A DNA stretch of 64,000 nucleotides from Phaeobacter sp. (GTDB lineage: Bacteria > Pseudomonadota > Alphaproteobacteria > Rhodobacterales > Rhodobacteraceae), in contig NZ_JAJDWC010000119.1 of the NCBI RefSeq assembly GCF_022825805.1, positions 17,250 to 81,249 on the forward strand, in the 5' to 3' direction. The notes beneath the pieces are model-generated. The model was not told the DNA's origin. It did not search any database and saw nothing but the letters and a program-made list of their open reading frames with translations. The position numbers and the translations under genes were made by a program. Below are positions 37,578 through 46,491 of this stretch, piece by piece; the stretch's first letter is position 1; each line of letters begins with the position of its first letter.

Positions 37578-38303
37578 TTGGCACGCAAAGGACGCGCCGC
37601 CCGCCTGACTGAGCGGGCGGCGCACCAACCGCCAACCGGGCGTTCGCTGGACGAGGCCTCGCTTACGGAACAGGGTTTGGCGGCCCCTGAAAAGAAACAC
37701 GGTCGCGTGTTGCTGATCGCTTGTGGGGCTCTGGCCCGCGAGATCCTGGCATTGAAACAGGCAAACACTCTGGATCACCTTGATCTGACCTGCCTGCCCG
37801 CCAAGCTGCATCTTTACCCCGAACAAATTGTTGAGGCCGTGGAATATGCCGTGGCCAAGCATAGGACGACCTATGACGCCATCCATGTGGTTTACGCGGA
37901 TTGTGGCACCGGTGGGCTGTTAGAGCAGAAATGCGCCGAACTTGGCGTTGAAATGATTGCCGGGCCGCATTGCTATTCGTTTTTTGAGGGCAATGACACA
38001 TTTGCCCGCCATGCCGATGATGGCGAAATCACCGCGTTTTATCTGACAGATTTTCTAGTCAAACAGTTCGATGCCTTTGTCTGGCGTCCGATGGGGTTGG
38101 ATAAGAACCCCGAACTGCGTGACATGGTTTTTGGCAACTACACCAAACTCGTCTATCAATCGCAGATCGATGATCCCGCCCTGGTCGATAAGGCTCGCGC
38201 CTGCGCGGAGCGCATGGGGCTGCTGTTTGAACATCGCCACACCGGTTATGGCGATTTGGAAACCGCGATGCTGCGGTGGGGCAAGGATCAGCCGCAGGGC
38301 TGA
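37578..38303 (+). CDS. DUF1638 protein (methionine synthesis accessory)
   Basis: A 241-residue DUF1638 protein. GRVLLIACGALAREILALK begins the conserved domain at ~42. AIHVVYADCGTGGLLEQKC and GPHCYSFFEGND hold conserved Cys residues. The TTG start directly follows the corrinoid-protein stop, so the pair is coupled. Fitness data from Phaeobacter inhibens, as I recall them, linked this family to methionine synthesis with the split MetH parts. The biochemical role is unknown. The N-terminal ~40 residues are basic and variable, so the start is uncertain. Confidence 0.85.
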   Translation: MARKGRAARLTERAAHQPPTGRSLDEASLTEQGLAAPEKKHGRVLLIACGALAREILALKQANTLDHLDLTCLPAKLHLYPEQIVEAVEYAVAKHRTTYDAIHVVYADCGTGGLLEQKCAELGVEMIAGPHCYSFFEGNDTFARHADDGEITAFYLTDFLVKQFDAFVWRPMGLDKNPELRDMVFGNYTKLVYQSQIDDPALVDKARACAERMGLLFEHRHTGYGDLETAMLRWGKDQPQG

Positions 38304-38345
38304 GCATCATTCGAGCTGAGCACCGTTCGCGCTGAGCATCATTCG
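38299..38345 (+). repeat. Three-copy 16-bp tandem repeat
   Basis: GCTGAGCATCATTCG occurs three times with a period of 16 bp (middle copy with two changes), overlapping the end of the DUF1638 gene. It is the only structure in the 225 bp before the sufE stop. It is probably a minor slippage product. Confidence 0.8.
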
Positions 38346-38528
38346 CCCGCTGCGCGATAGAGCCCGTCGATTGGCATCCGCGATTATTGCTATCCGCGAT
38401 GACGTGATGCTGCGGCCGAAACAAAGCCCCCCGCAAAAAAGCGCCCTTGGCTGAACCACAATTCGTCGCCAAGCGCGAAAGCGGAGGATCTCCCCCCGCC
38501 TACCCGCGACCACACAGTTGTTTCTAGG

Positions 38529-38942
38529 TCAGTTGGACGCTGCGGCGGCGGTTTCCTGAATGCGCTGGATCATGGCAGTCAACCCGTTGGAGCGTTGCGC
38601 TGACAGGTGATCGTTCAGGCCGAGACGCGCCATTTCTGCACGCGCGTCAACCGCTGTCACCTCGGACACCGGCAAGCCGTTATAGAGCGCACGCAAAACG
38701 GCAATCAGCCCGCGCACGATCATGGCGTCGCTTTCCCCGTCAAAGTGGAACACCCCATCCTCGATCACAGGGTGGAGCCAGACCTGGCTTGCGCAGCCAT
38801 CCACCTTGGTCGCAGGCACCTTTAGCGCATCGTCCAGCGGCTCCATCGCCTTGCCCTGGTCGATGACATGGCGATAGCGGTCTTCCCAATCCTCAAGGAA
38901 TTCGAAATCCTCGACAATCTCTTCAAAGGCGGCACTGGCCAT
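38529..38942 (-). CDS. sufE: SufE family Fe-S cluster assembly protein
   Basis: A 137-residue SufE. FEEIVEDFEFLEDWEDRYRHVIDQG is followed by the acceptor Cys in VPATKVDGCASQVWLHP at ~52, then GVFHFDGESDAMIVRGLIAVLRALYNG. It accepts persulfide from SufS and stimulates it. The start MASAAF is chosen over an ATG 12 codons upstream. It is away from any suf operon, as is usual in this group. Confidence 0.93.
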   Translation of the reverse strand: MASAAFEEIVEDFEFLEDWEDRYRHVIDQGKAMEPLDDALKVPATKVDGCASQVWLHPVIEDGVFHFDGESDAMIVRGLIAVLRALYNGLPVSEVTAVDARAEMARLGLNDHLSAQRSNGLTAMIQRIQETAAAASN

Positions 38943-39076
38943 GCGGTATGTCCTCATCTGGTTTCTGCCTGGCGGCACGCAACGACCTAAGGCGCAAACA
39001 ATAGGTTTTCAACAGCTTTTCAAGCCGCTTGCAATCGGCTACCACTTGCGCAGTGCTATTGAACGGGTGATGCATC

Positions 39077-39601
39077 ATGAACAGACCTTTGGCAGTCCTC
39101 CTGATATCAGCGGTCGGACTATCTGCATGTGGCTTCCGTGACTCCCGCGTGAACCCGTTGAACTGGTTTGGCGGATCCAGAGAAGTGGCAACAGAGGCTG
39201 TTGTCGATGAGGACATCAACCCGCTGATCCCAGTGGAAAACCGCGTGAACCTTCTGCGTCGGCCGGATGCTGTGGATCAGACAGTTCTGGTTCAAACGGT
39301 GTCCGATATGCGTATCGAACGCACGCCAACAGGCGCGATCGTCTATGCCAGCGGTCTTGCCGCGCGTCAGGGTGCCTATGGCGTTGAATTGCGCCTGGAT
39401 GAGAGCGACCGTGACGAACGCACCAAGGATCAGACCTTGGATTTCACCTTCCGCGCCATCTACCCTGATTTTGCAACACCTGTTGGCGTCGATCGCAGCC
39501 GCACCTTGCGCGCCGCTGTCAGCCTGACCAAACAACAACTGGCTGGTGTGCGCAGCATCCGGATCGTGGCTGCGGACAATGCCCGCGAAAGCCGTCGTTG
39601 A
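39077..39601 (+). CDS. Lipoprotein, function unknown
   Basis: A 174-residue protein with a lipoprotein signal: MNRPLAVLLISAVGLSAC, lipobox LSAC with Cys18. It is expected at the outer or inner membrane facing the periplasm. VNPLNWFGGS is followed by an acidic segment, then INPLIPVENR and a beta-rich domain ending in TKQQLAGVRSIRIVAADNARES. Homologues are common in roseobacters. A terminator follows. It is divergent from sufE. Confidence 0.8.
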   Translation: MNRPLAVLLISAVGLSACGFRDSRVNPLNWFGGSREVATEAVVDEDINPLIPVENRVNLLRRPDAVDQTVLVQTVSDMRIERTPTGAIVYASGLAARQGAYGVELRLDESDRDERTKDQTLDFTFRAIYPDFATPVGVDRSRTLRAAVSLTKQQLAGVRSIRIVAADNARESRR

Positions 39602-39681
39602 TCCCGGCACAGTTTACTCTACCGTGGTTGATTAGTGCGACGAACCGGTCGTCAGGAACTCACCATCGACCTCTGACGATG

Positions 39682-39710
39682 AAAAAAGGCGCCTCAACGG
39701 GCGCCTTTTG
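39682..39710. terminator. Bidirectional terminator lipoprotein / rnd
   Basis: GGCGCC and GGCGCC pair around six bases, with a six-A run before and TTTT after. It can end transcription from both sides. Confidence 0.8.
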
Positions 39711-39793
39711 CGTATTGACCTAAGAGGGTGTCGCCCCAGCCATTGTGTCTAGAGCGTCATGGTTGGAGTGACAGAATTAGATCAGTGTGAGCG

Positions 39794-40951
39794 TCAGAGC
39801 GTCACAACCTTCACATCCTGGCCCCGCGCGGCCAGCGCAATTTCCCCGTTGCACAGACGCAAGGCGTCAGCGCCAAACACCTCATGGCGCCAGCCTTTGA
39901 GAGCGGCAACATTGCGTTGTCCCGCAGCAATCGCATCCAGATCCGAACTTGGCGCGATCAATTTGGCCGCAACCCCCGAGGCTTCTGTCTTCGCTTTCAG
40001 CAGCACCCGCAGCAGATCCGCCAGCGCCGGATTGACCTGGAGCTTTTCGCGGCTGCGATCCGCCTCAGGCTGCTTAGACGCCGGGCAAGCGATCCCTTTG
40101 GCGATGGCCTGCAGAATGCCCTCCGCGATGGCGCCCTTGCGTGCTTCGCGCAACAGCAGGCGGGAATTGCCCAGCTCTGAACCGGACTGTGGTTTGGTAG
40201 AAGCGAGTTCGACGAGTGCGTCGTCTTTGAACACCCGGTTGCGCGGCACGTTGTTCGTTTTTGCATAGGTTTCGCGGAATGCCGCCAGTTCACGCACCAC
40301 CGCCAGGAACTTGCCAGAGGTCGTGCGGGTTTTGACGCGGCGCCAGGCCTCTTGCGGATCAATGTCGTAGGTCGCCGGATCGGTCAGCACCTGCAGCTCT
40401 TCAGCCACCCAATGCGCGCGGTCTGTCCGCGCCAGCTCCGCTGCGAGATGCTCATAGATCTGCCGCAAATGCGTAACGTCTGCCAGCGCGTAGGTTTTTT
40501 GCGCATCGCTCAGCGGGCGGCGGGACCAATCAGTAAAGCGCGAGGTTTTATCCAACCCCTGCTTGACGATTTTACGGACCAGCGTTTCATAACCAACCTG
40601 CTCGCCAAATCCGCAAACCATCGCAGCAACCTGCGTGTCAAACAACGGGGTGGGAAACACCTGCGCATCGACCCAGAAAATCTCCAGATCCTGTCTGGCT
40701 GCGTGAAACACTTTCACCACGTTTTCGTTTCGGAACAGCGCATAAAGCGGTTCCAACGACACCCCATCTGCCAGCGGATCAACCAACACAGCATTGGCGT
40801 TTCCTTTGCCGGGAAAGGCCAGTTGGACCAGGCACAATTTGGAATAATACGTTCGTTCGCGCAGGAATTCGGTATCAACCGTGACGTATGGGTGTTGTGC
40901 AGCCTCGTGGCAGAAGGCCTCCAATTCTTCGGTCGTGGTAATGGTTTTCAT
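39794..40951 (-). CDS. rnd: Ribonuclease D
   Basis: A 385-residue DEDDy exonuclease with HRDC domains. YVTVDTEFLRERTYYSKLCLVQLA holds the first Asp/Glu (~24-26). Then come VFHAARQDLEIF and DVTHLRQIY (YxxxD type). A C-terminal HRDC-like helical region follows. It trims tRNA 3' ends. The length fits the family. It is transcribed alone, 113 bp from the purN stop in the same direction. Confidence 0.94.
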   Translation of the reverse strand: MKTITTTEELEAFCHEAAQHPYVTVDTEFLRERTYYSKLCLVQLAFPGKGNANAVLVDPLADGVSLEPLYALFRNENVVKVFHAARQDLEIFWVDAQVFPTPLFDTQVAAMVCGFGEQVGYETLVRKIVKQGLDKTSRFTDWSRRPLSDAQKTYALADVTHLRQIYEHLAAELARTDRAHWVAEELQVLTDPATYDIDPQEAWRRVKTRTTSGKFLAVVRELAAFRETYAKTNNVPRNRVFKDDALVELASTKPQSGSELGNSRLLLREARKGAIAEGILQAIAKGIACPASKQPEADRSREKLQVNPALADLLRVLLKAKTEASGVAAKLIAPSSDLDAIAAGQRNVAALKGWRHEVFGADALRLCNGEIALAARGQDVKVVTL

Positions 40952-41064
40952 AAAGCGAATTCGTCCAGGTGGTCAGTTCAGCAGATGCCACGGTGATACG
41001 CGCTCACTTGCATCAATGCAATTGGCGGGCTGTTTTGCGCGCCAACTGTCCCCATGGTGTCACA

Positions 41065-41661
41065 TCAACGCAGTTCAATCGGCTTGCGGTCGCCAGCAGC
41101 ATAGCGGCGCAGCACCTGCGGGTAGAGTTTATGCTCTTGCACCAGCACCTTAGAGGCCAATGTTGCAGCCGTGTCACCTGGGTCGACATCAACAAACGCC
41201 TGCCCCAGAATGGGCCCGTCATCCAGCACAGCCGTTACCTCATGCACGGTGCAGCCATGCTCTGCATCGCCCGCAGCCAGGGCCCGCGCATGGGTGTTCA
41301 GCCCTGTGTATTTGGGTAGTAACGATGGATGGATGTTGAGCATACGGCCCTGAAATTGCGAGACGAACCCATCGGTCAGAACCAGCATGAACCCAGCCAA
41401 AGACACGATATCAGCCTGGCTCTCCAGGATTGGTTTGATCAGTTCTGCCTCAAACGCAGCACGGTCCTGCCCATAAGGGCGGTGATCGACCACCGCTGTT
41501 GGGACGCCTGCAGCCTCTGCCTTTGCCAGGCCACCGGCATCAGCCTGGTTGGACAGCACCAGGCAAGGTCGCGCCGGATGGTCGCCGGTCATGCTTTGTA
41601 CCAGCGACACCATATTGGAGCCACCGCCAGAAATCAGGATGGCGACCCGCTTGAAACTCAC
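41065..41661 (-). CDS. purN: Phosphoribosylglycinamide formyltransferase PurN
   Basis: A 198-residue protein. [20 protein letters not shown] begins the formyltransferase fold. [31 protein letters not shown] holds the catalytic Asn/His region, and [18 protein letters not shown] the Asp. It uses 10-formyl-THF to make FGAR. The GTG start overlaps the purM stop as GTGA. purM-purN is a coupled pair. Confidence 0.95.
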   Translation of the reverse strand: MSFKRVAILISGGGSNMVSLVQSMTGDHPARPCLVLSNQADAGGLAKAEAAGVPTAVVDHRPYGQDRAAFEAELIKPILESQADIVSLAGFMLVLTDGFVSQFQGRMLNIHPSLLPKYTGLNTHARALAAGDAEHGCTVHEVTAVLDDGPILGQAFVDVDPGDTAATLASKVLVQEHKLYPQVLRRYAAGDRKPIELR

Positions 41662-42704
41662 AGCAAGGCGCCCGAGTAACGCATCCCTGCCCCCGAGGTC
41701 ACAGTGCCCAAACGTGACACGGTTTCCCCTTCGTCTTGCAGCAGAGCAACCAACGCATCCGCGCGATCGGCCGAGACCGACAGGATCATGCCAATGCCGC
41801 AATTGAAGGTCTTCAGCATCTCCGCCTCAGCGATATTGCCGGTCTCCGCCATCCAGCGGAATACAGGCGGCAGGTCCCAGGCATTCAGGTCGATATCGGC
41901 GCCCAGATCCTCGGGCAGAACCCGTGGCAGGTTTTCGGTCAGCCCGCCACCGGTGATGTGCGCGAGCGCGTGGACCCCGCCAGCCCGCACGGCCGCGAGA
42001 CACTGTTTGACGTAAAGCCGGGTCGGTGTCAGCAGCGCCTCCCCCAATGTGCCATCAGCAAACGGGCAGTCTGCGTCCCAGCCAAGGCCGGACAGATCCA
42101 CCAGCTTGCGCACCAGAGAGTAACCATTGGAGTGCACCCCATCAGACGCCAAGCCCAACAGAACGTCGCCCTCCTGCACCTCAGCAGGCAGAGCGGTTCC
42201 CCGCTCCATCGCGCCGACGGCAAATCCCGCGAGATCAAAATCACCATCCGGGTACATGCCCGGCATCTCTGCGGTCTCCCCCCCGATCAGGGCACAACCG
42301 GAGCGCACGCACCCCTCGGCGATACTATCAATGATGCGCGCCGCAGTCGCCGTCTCCAGCTTTCCGGTTGCGAAGTAATCCAGGAAGAACAGCGGCTCAG
42401 CCCCCTGGCAAACAAGATCGTTCACACACATTGCGACCAGATCAATCCCAACGCCATCGACCACGCCCGTGTCGATAGCAATCCGCAGCTTGGTCCCCAC
42501 GCCATCTGTCGCCCCGACCAAAATGGGATCGCTGTATCCGGCATCTTTCAGATCGAACAGAGCGCCAAACCCGCCAAGGCCACTCATCACGCCAGACCGA
42601 TTGGTCCGCTTGGCCGCCGGTTTGATACGGTCGACCAGCGCGTTACCTGCATCAATATCCACCCCCGCATCCGCGTAGGTCAAACCGTTCTTGCCGCTGG
42701 TCAT
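41658..42704 (-). CDS. purM: Phosphoribosylformylglycinamidine cyclo-ligase PurM
   Basis: A 348-residue Pur[22 protein letters not shown], then [34 protein letters not shown] and [11 protein letters not shown] are hallmark ATP-binding segments. It closes the imidazole ring to form AIR. The ATG at 42704 follows AAGGAG. It is first in purM-purN, as in most alphaproteobacteria. Confidence 0.96.
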   Translation of the reverse strand: MTSGKNGLTYADAGVDIDAGNALVDRIKPAAKRTNRSGVMSGLGGFGALFDLKDAGYSDPILVGATDGVGTKLRIAIDTGVVDGVGIDLVAMCVNDLVCQGAEPLFFLDYFATGKLETATAARIIDSIAEGCVRSGCALIGGETAEMPGMYPDGDFDLAGFAVGAMERGTALPAEVQEGDVLLGLASDGVHSNGYSLVRKLVDLSGLGWDADCPFADGTLGEALLTPTRLYVKQCLAAVRAGGVHALAHITGGGLTENLPRVLPEDLGADIDLNAWDLPPVFRWMAETGNIAEAEMLKTFNCGIGMILSVSADRADALVALLQDEGETVSRLGTVTSGAGMRYSGALL

Positions 42705-43037
42705 ATCGGTGCTCCTTGAATGATGTTGCGCAGCCTTTACCCCATGGTCGCACAGAAAGAAACAAAGGATTGTGCTTGCACGCCTGCCATGCGGAGACCG
42801 CTGTCTTTGCACCGCGCATTTGGCGCCAAAATGTGCCGTGAAGCTCTGCCGTTGGCTCCCGTCATGTCCTGCAAAACTCCGCTGGATCTGCCACCCTTCC
42901 TGCGATCCAAGCCGCCCGCTGTTCTGCGACATAAGTTGCAACACGGAACGCGAGAATTTCCCGCGCTCAGCGCAATTGATCCAAGATCTGCAAGACGGCT
43001 TGACCTCGCGGCGACGATTCCATAACCAGTCTTCGGC

Positions 43038-43113
43038 GGGCCTGTAGCTCAACGGTTAGAGCAGAGCGCTCATAACGCTTTGGTTGCAGGTTCGAATCCT
43101 GCCGGGCCTACCA
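43038..43113 (+). tRNA. tRNA with CAU anticodon (Ile2 favoured, Met possible)
   Basis: A full cloverleaf can be drawn: acceptor GGGCCTG with CGGGCCT, D-arm, anticodon loop CTCATAA (anticodon CAU), TTCGAATC in the T-loop and encoded CCA. The stem GAGCG/CGCTT around CTCATAA resembles lysidine-modified tRNA-Ile2 rather than initiator tRNA. Elongator Met cannot be excluded by eye. It marks the left edge of the accessory region. Confidence 0.9.
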
Positions 43114-43413
43114 CCTTTCGTGTCTTTTCCCTTACTTTCAACGCTATAGCTGTACCGCACAGGGTCTATTGCGGTTCATAGGTTTCAATAGGTTAGCGAC
43201 AGAGTATATCGCAGATTTCGCGCGCTTTTCAGCCAGATTCGAGACGGTACAAAGAAAAGCACACGCGCGCCCTGCCCGCATCACAAACGGACAACGATGG
43301 GCGCAAGGATCTTTGGAAACTGGTTGGTAGTGTTCTTATGGCTCACCCTGCCGAGCCATAAGCTCAAGCATTTACCAGCAATCGCTAAGACCGAACCCGC
43401 AGGCCAGTTGCAG
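43114..43413 (+). other. Region after tRNA, no gene
   Basis: About 300 bp with lower GC than the surroundings. No integrase, no obvious att repeat of the tRNA 3' end, and no convincing frame is seen. Confidence 0.35.
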
Positions 43414-44175
43414 CTAGTTTTTCAAGCAATAAAAAAGAGCAATGAAGGGGGGCATGTTAGTGTGCGGCGCTCCCTCTCCAACTTCAGTTGTGCCGATGTT
43501 TCGGTTTGCCTGACCGCCTTCCCTGGTCGATGAAATATGGAATTGGTCGTCATCGTCAACGTTCACCGATGACTGATTGAGGCTCATAGATTGGTTGCCG
43601 CGAGAGTTCACCCAAACCACCTCATGATTGTGAAGGGGCATTTCGCCCACCTCAAGGGAGTGCGCCTCGACACCGCCAGCTCGGATTTGATCGGAAAGAT
43701 TCGATGCCACAGGGTGTCTCAACGTTTCCCAAGACAGGTCACCCGGGCCTTCATAAACTCTCAAATCGACATCGTTAATATCTGAATTGCGCTTCTCATC
43801 GTTGTCGGAATGTGGACCTGCGCCAATCACAAAGCGGCCTGCAGCTGGGTAGTATGATGTCCAGCCGTCACCAAAGTTGTCACATGATACTGAGCTAGCG
43901 ACTATTACCCCCGATGGGATCGGTTCAGGAAGGACGGGGAGTAAAGGTTGTCCGTCGAACACGTTCTGAGCTTCTTGACGAGTTTCTTGAGCGGTCATCC
44001 CACGAGGTCGTGCCTCCAGTTGCTCAATTTTTCTTTGCATCTCTTTCAAGCAAAACAACAAAGCGGTGGCGCCCGAGTTTTGGTCCAAACCGTCAATACA
44101 AGACCCGGCTTCTGCTGGAGACATTGGCTGGGTAACCAAAACCAGACCCAGTAAGGATACTAGTCGCTTCATCAT
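43414..44175 (-). CDS. Secreted protein with tail-collar-like C-terminus
   Basis: A 253-residue protein. A signal peptide (MMKRLVSLLGLVLVTQPMSPAEA) leads to a mature start with a Cys pair around GSCIDGLDQNSG, then a short coiled coil (KEMQRKIEQLEA). The C-terminal domain GVEAHSLEVGEMPLHNHEV...APHTNMPPFIALFYCLKN follows the pattern of phage tail-collar/tail-fibre tips (EMPxHxH and NMPPyxxLyyC). An exported tail-tip-like protein is unusual. Its ATG overlaps the stop of the upstream gene (ATGA), so both form an operon. It may be a domesticated phage module; that is inference. Confidence 0.65.
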   Translation of the reverse strand: MMKRLVSLLGLVLVTQPMSPAEAGSCIDGLDQNSGATALLFCLKEMQRKIEQLEARPRGMTAQETRQEAQNVFDGQPLLPVLPEPIPSGVIVASSVSCDNFGDGWTSYYPAAGRFVIGAGPHSDNDEKRNSDINDVDLRVYEGPGDLSWETLRHPVASNLSDQIRAGGVEAHSLEVGEMPLHNHEVVWVNSRGNQSMSLNQSSVNVDDDDQFHISSTREGGQANRNIGTTEVGEGAPHTNMPPFIALFYCLKN

Positions 44176-44576
44176 TCACCTCCAAATAAATCTGAAATGG
44201 TGAGCTCACTGCTCGCACAAACTATTGGAAACAAGGGGAAAGATTCACAGATCGTTGCCTTAGCTGTCGCTGCAGCTACAGTCGTGATGACAATCAAGAT
44301 AAAGAACGCTGGCGCCCAACTTGATCTGATGTACGCAATTGTCTGTTCAACGCGGTCCGGGGGGCGCATCGCGCGACGTTTCAGTTCTTGCTCAAGAAGC
44401 GCTGCTCTCGCAGGATGCTCATCCTCGAGAACTTTCTGGAATGTGCTAAGGTAAAGTCGGATGTCGTTTTCATCTTGCTCGCTTAGCCAAGCTCGAACTC
44501 TATCGACGTCTTGCTCCAGGACAACCCGAGGCGTCCATTGCTCATCAAAATCGCTTGCAATCTGATCCGGCATCAA
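44172..44576 (-). CDS. Small single-pass membrane protein, unknown
   Basis: A 134-residue protein. A helical, charged N-terminal part (~1-80) with DVDRVRAWLSEQDENDIRLYLSTFQKVL is followed by one strong membrane helix, WAPAFFILIVITTVAAATA, at ~88-106. A short tail follows. No family recognised. It is coupled to the tail-collar-like gene by an ATGA overlap. Codon choice and GC are lower than for the core genes around it. Confidence 0.6.
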   Translation of the reverse strand: MMPDQIASDFDEQWTPRVVLEQDVDRVRAWLSEQDENDIRLYLSTFQKVLEDEHPARAALLEQELKRRAMRPPDRVEQTIAYIRSSWAPAFFILIVITTVAAATAKATICESFPLFPIVCASSELTISDLFGGE

Positions 44577-45236
44577 TGGTTCACATACTTTGTCTAACTA
44601 ACCTACACTAGGCTGAGACAATATAGCCATCGAGTCAAACTCGATCCTTTTCAGTCAGATTAGGACCCGGCGGTATTTTGGTTTCAAAGATTGGTAAGGT
44701 CTTACTCTTGCTGCAACAAGTGCGATTCCAAAAACCACGAAATTCTACGATATTTTCTCCCCACCGTCTCGCAACGATGCGAAATCTGATGCCAGGATTT
44801 AGAGAACTAGGCGCGGGCGAAGCTGGGATCCGCTCGAATTTGGTGAGTATCAGCTATTTGTTAGTTCACTGTTCGCTCTGTCGCGAAGAGCTGACCACTG
44901 ACTCGTCTTTTTCAGAAACATCAACATAGTTTGGTTTCACATTAAGATCGTTTGTGAGGTCCGGTTTCAAATACATCATCAGACCAAACATCCTCAGTAT
45001 CATCTAGCGGGACAAGACTTACATATTGACGGTCAGTTAGTCATGTAGATGTGTCTAACTGCATTTTGTTGTTAAATCTGACTTCCCTATTTCTGTGACA
45101 TCTAATCTCCGAACACGCCATGACGGCCCACTGCGTACACCTGCCAAACCTCGGTGCGCATCAAAACCCAGGGCGCACGGCATTTGGCTGGATCAGCAGC
45201 GTGGCGGACGTGGCGGGCCGAGACCCACGTGACGGG
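44577..45236. other. AT-richer intergenic region, no convincing gene
   Basis: 660 bp with clearly lower GC than the flanks. One 83-codon plus-strand frame (44678-44929) shows no recognisable protein and lacks a good ribosome site. No tRNA or repeat is visible. It may be degraded accessory DNA. Confidence 0.35.
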
Positions 45237-46160
45237 CTATACCGGGACCACAGAGAGCTTTGTTTCTTTCGTTATCTCGTCCGCGACGACTTGGTTGCGA
45301 CCACCATTTTTCGCGGCATAGAGCAGCTCATCCGATCGCTTGAGCAGAGATGCACCATCGGTGGAACCGGCTGCGATTTGTGTCAGACCGATACTGACAG
45401 TGAGGCGGATCTTATGATCGTCGGCTCTGATCTCCTGCTGCTCCACGCTCTTGCGCAAGCGCTCGCAGGCAATGAACGCACCAGCGATATCCGTTTGCGG
45501 GAAAACGAGCGCAAATTCTTCGCCCCCGAGCCTGCCAACCAGGTCGACGGTTCGGAACTCTCGGATCAGCATCCGCGACAGTTGCTGCAAGACCTTGTCG
45601 CCAGCGTCGTGGCCGTAGGTATCATTGATACGCTTGAAGTGATCGACATCGAGCATCGCAACAGCGAGCGGTTGGCCAAGGTCCAGCGCATTTTGAAAAT
45701 TTGCATCCAGCGTTTTGAGAAATGGCCTGCGGTTGGAGACCTGGGTCAGAGGGTCGGTGTTCGCCTCGATCTGCAGCAGCTCGTAGGCCTTCGTCAGCTC
45801 ACGGATGCTCAGGATCCCGACCAGCTTCCCATCCTCGAGCACGGGCATATGTCGGAAAGCGTTGTCGTTCATCAACCGAAGGACATAGGCAACTTCGTCC
45901 TCCGGAGAGCACGACACAACCGAGCGCGTCATAACGTCCGCAACCGGCCGGTCACCCGCGTTGGGGTCAGAGCTCGCCACAACAGGTATCAGATCCCGCT
46001 CAGACACTATACCGACCATTTTGTTGTCATCTTCTGTGACAACCAGGGCCCCGAGCCTGTGTTTGACCAAAAGCTGCGCTGTTTCTTTTAAGGTGACATC
46101 CGGACTAACGCCTTTGACCGCGGTAGACTGTTTCGCCAGCAAAAGCGTTTCGACCTTCAT
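45237..46160 (-). CDS. CBS-pair diguanylate cyclase
   Basis: A ~307-residue protein. Two CBS motifs occupy ~5-130 (LGALVVTEDDNKMVGIVSERDLI; AFRHMPVLEDGKLVGILSIRELT). The GGDEF domain follows: DVDHFKRINDTYGHDAGDKVL, then the active site GGEEF at ~216-220 with inhibitory-site RTVD five residues upstream (numbered from the ATG at 46172). It should make c-di-GMP, probably gated by nucleotide binding to the CBS pair. The ATG at 46160 is preferred because GGAG lies 6 bp upstream. No phosphodiesterase gene is adjacent. Confidence 0.9.
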   Translation of the reverse strand: MKVETLLLAKQSTAVKGVSPDVTLKETAQLLVKHRLGALVVTEDDNKMVGIVSERDLIPVVASSDPNAGDRPVADVMTRSVVSCSPEDEVAYVLRLMNDNAFRHMPVLEDGKLVGILSIRELTKAYELLQIEANTDPLTQVSNRRPFLKTLDANFQNALDLGQPLAVAMLDVDHFKRINDTYGHDAGDKVLQQLSRMLIREFRTVDLVGRLGGEEFALVFPQTDIAGAFIACERLRKSVEQQEIRADDHKIRLTVSIGLTQIAAGSTDGASLLKRSDELLYAAKNGGRNQVVADEITKETKLSVVPV

Positions 46161-46172
46161 GACCCACTCCAT

Positions 46173-46491
46173 GTTTCAACAGGGCCAAGAGTATGGGAAA
46201 AATATGAATCAGCGATAAAGATTTGAGAAATGCTTAGATTTTCTATTTGAACAAATCTCGCTATTCCAAGCGGTTGCCCTGACACTCAGCGACACCAAAC
46301 AGGGTGCCATAAGCCCCGCCCAAAGCTGTGGTTCACCCAGACTGCCAATGTGCCTCTGTGACTTCGGTCCGGCGACAGGAAAGGCATGTCCTCATGTTTG
46401 CCTCTCAAACCACTTGCGCAGACGAGCAAAAACAACTGATGTGTCGGCATACTAAAAGTTAATTTTGTTACCCACTGACCGGATTGAACAG
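46173..46491. other. Divergent intergenic region, no gene
   Basis: This stretch separates the divergent cyclase and RTX genes and should contain both promoters. I see no RNA gene or repeat. Confidence 0.35.

Noticed and set aside
43100..43420. Integrated element with att site at the tRNA
   Set aside because: No integrase gene and no direct repeat of the tRNA 3' end was seen in the window.
44678..44929. 83-codon plus-strand frame in the AT-richer gap
   Set aside because: No similarity, weak ribosome site and odd composition; not supported as a gene.
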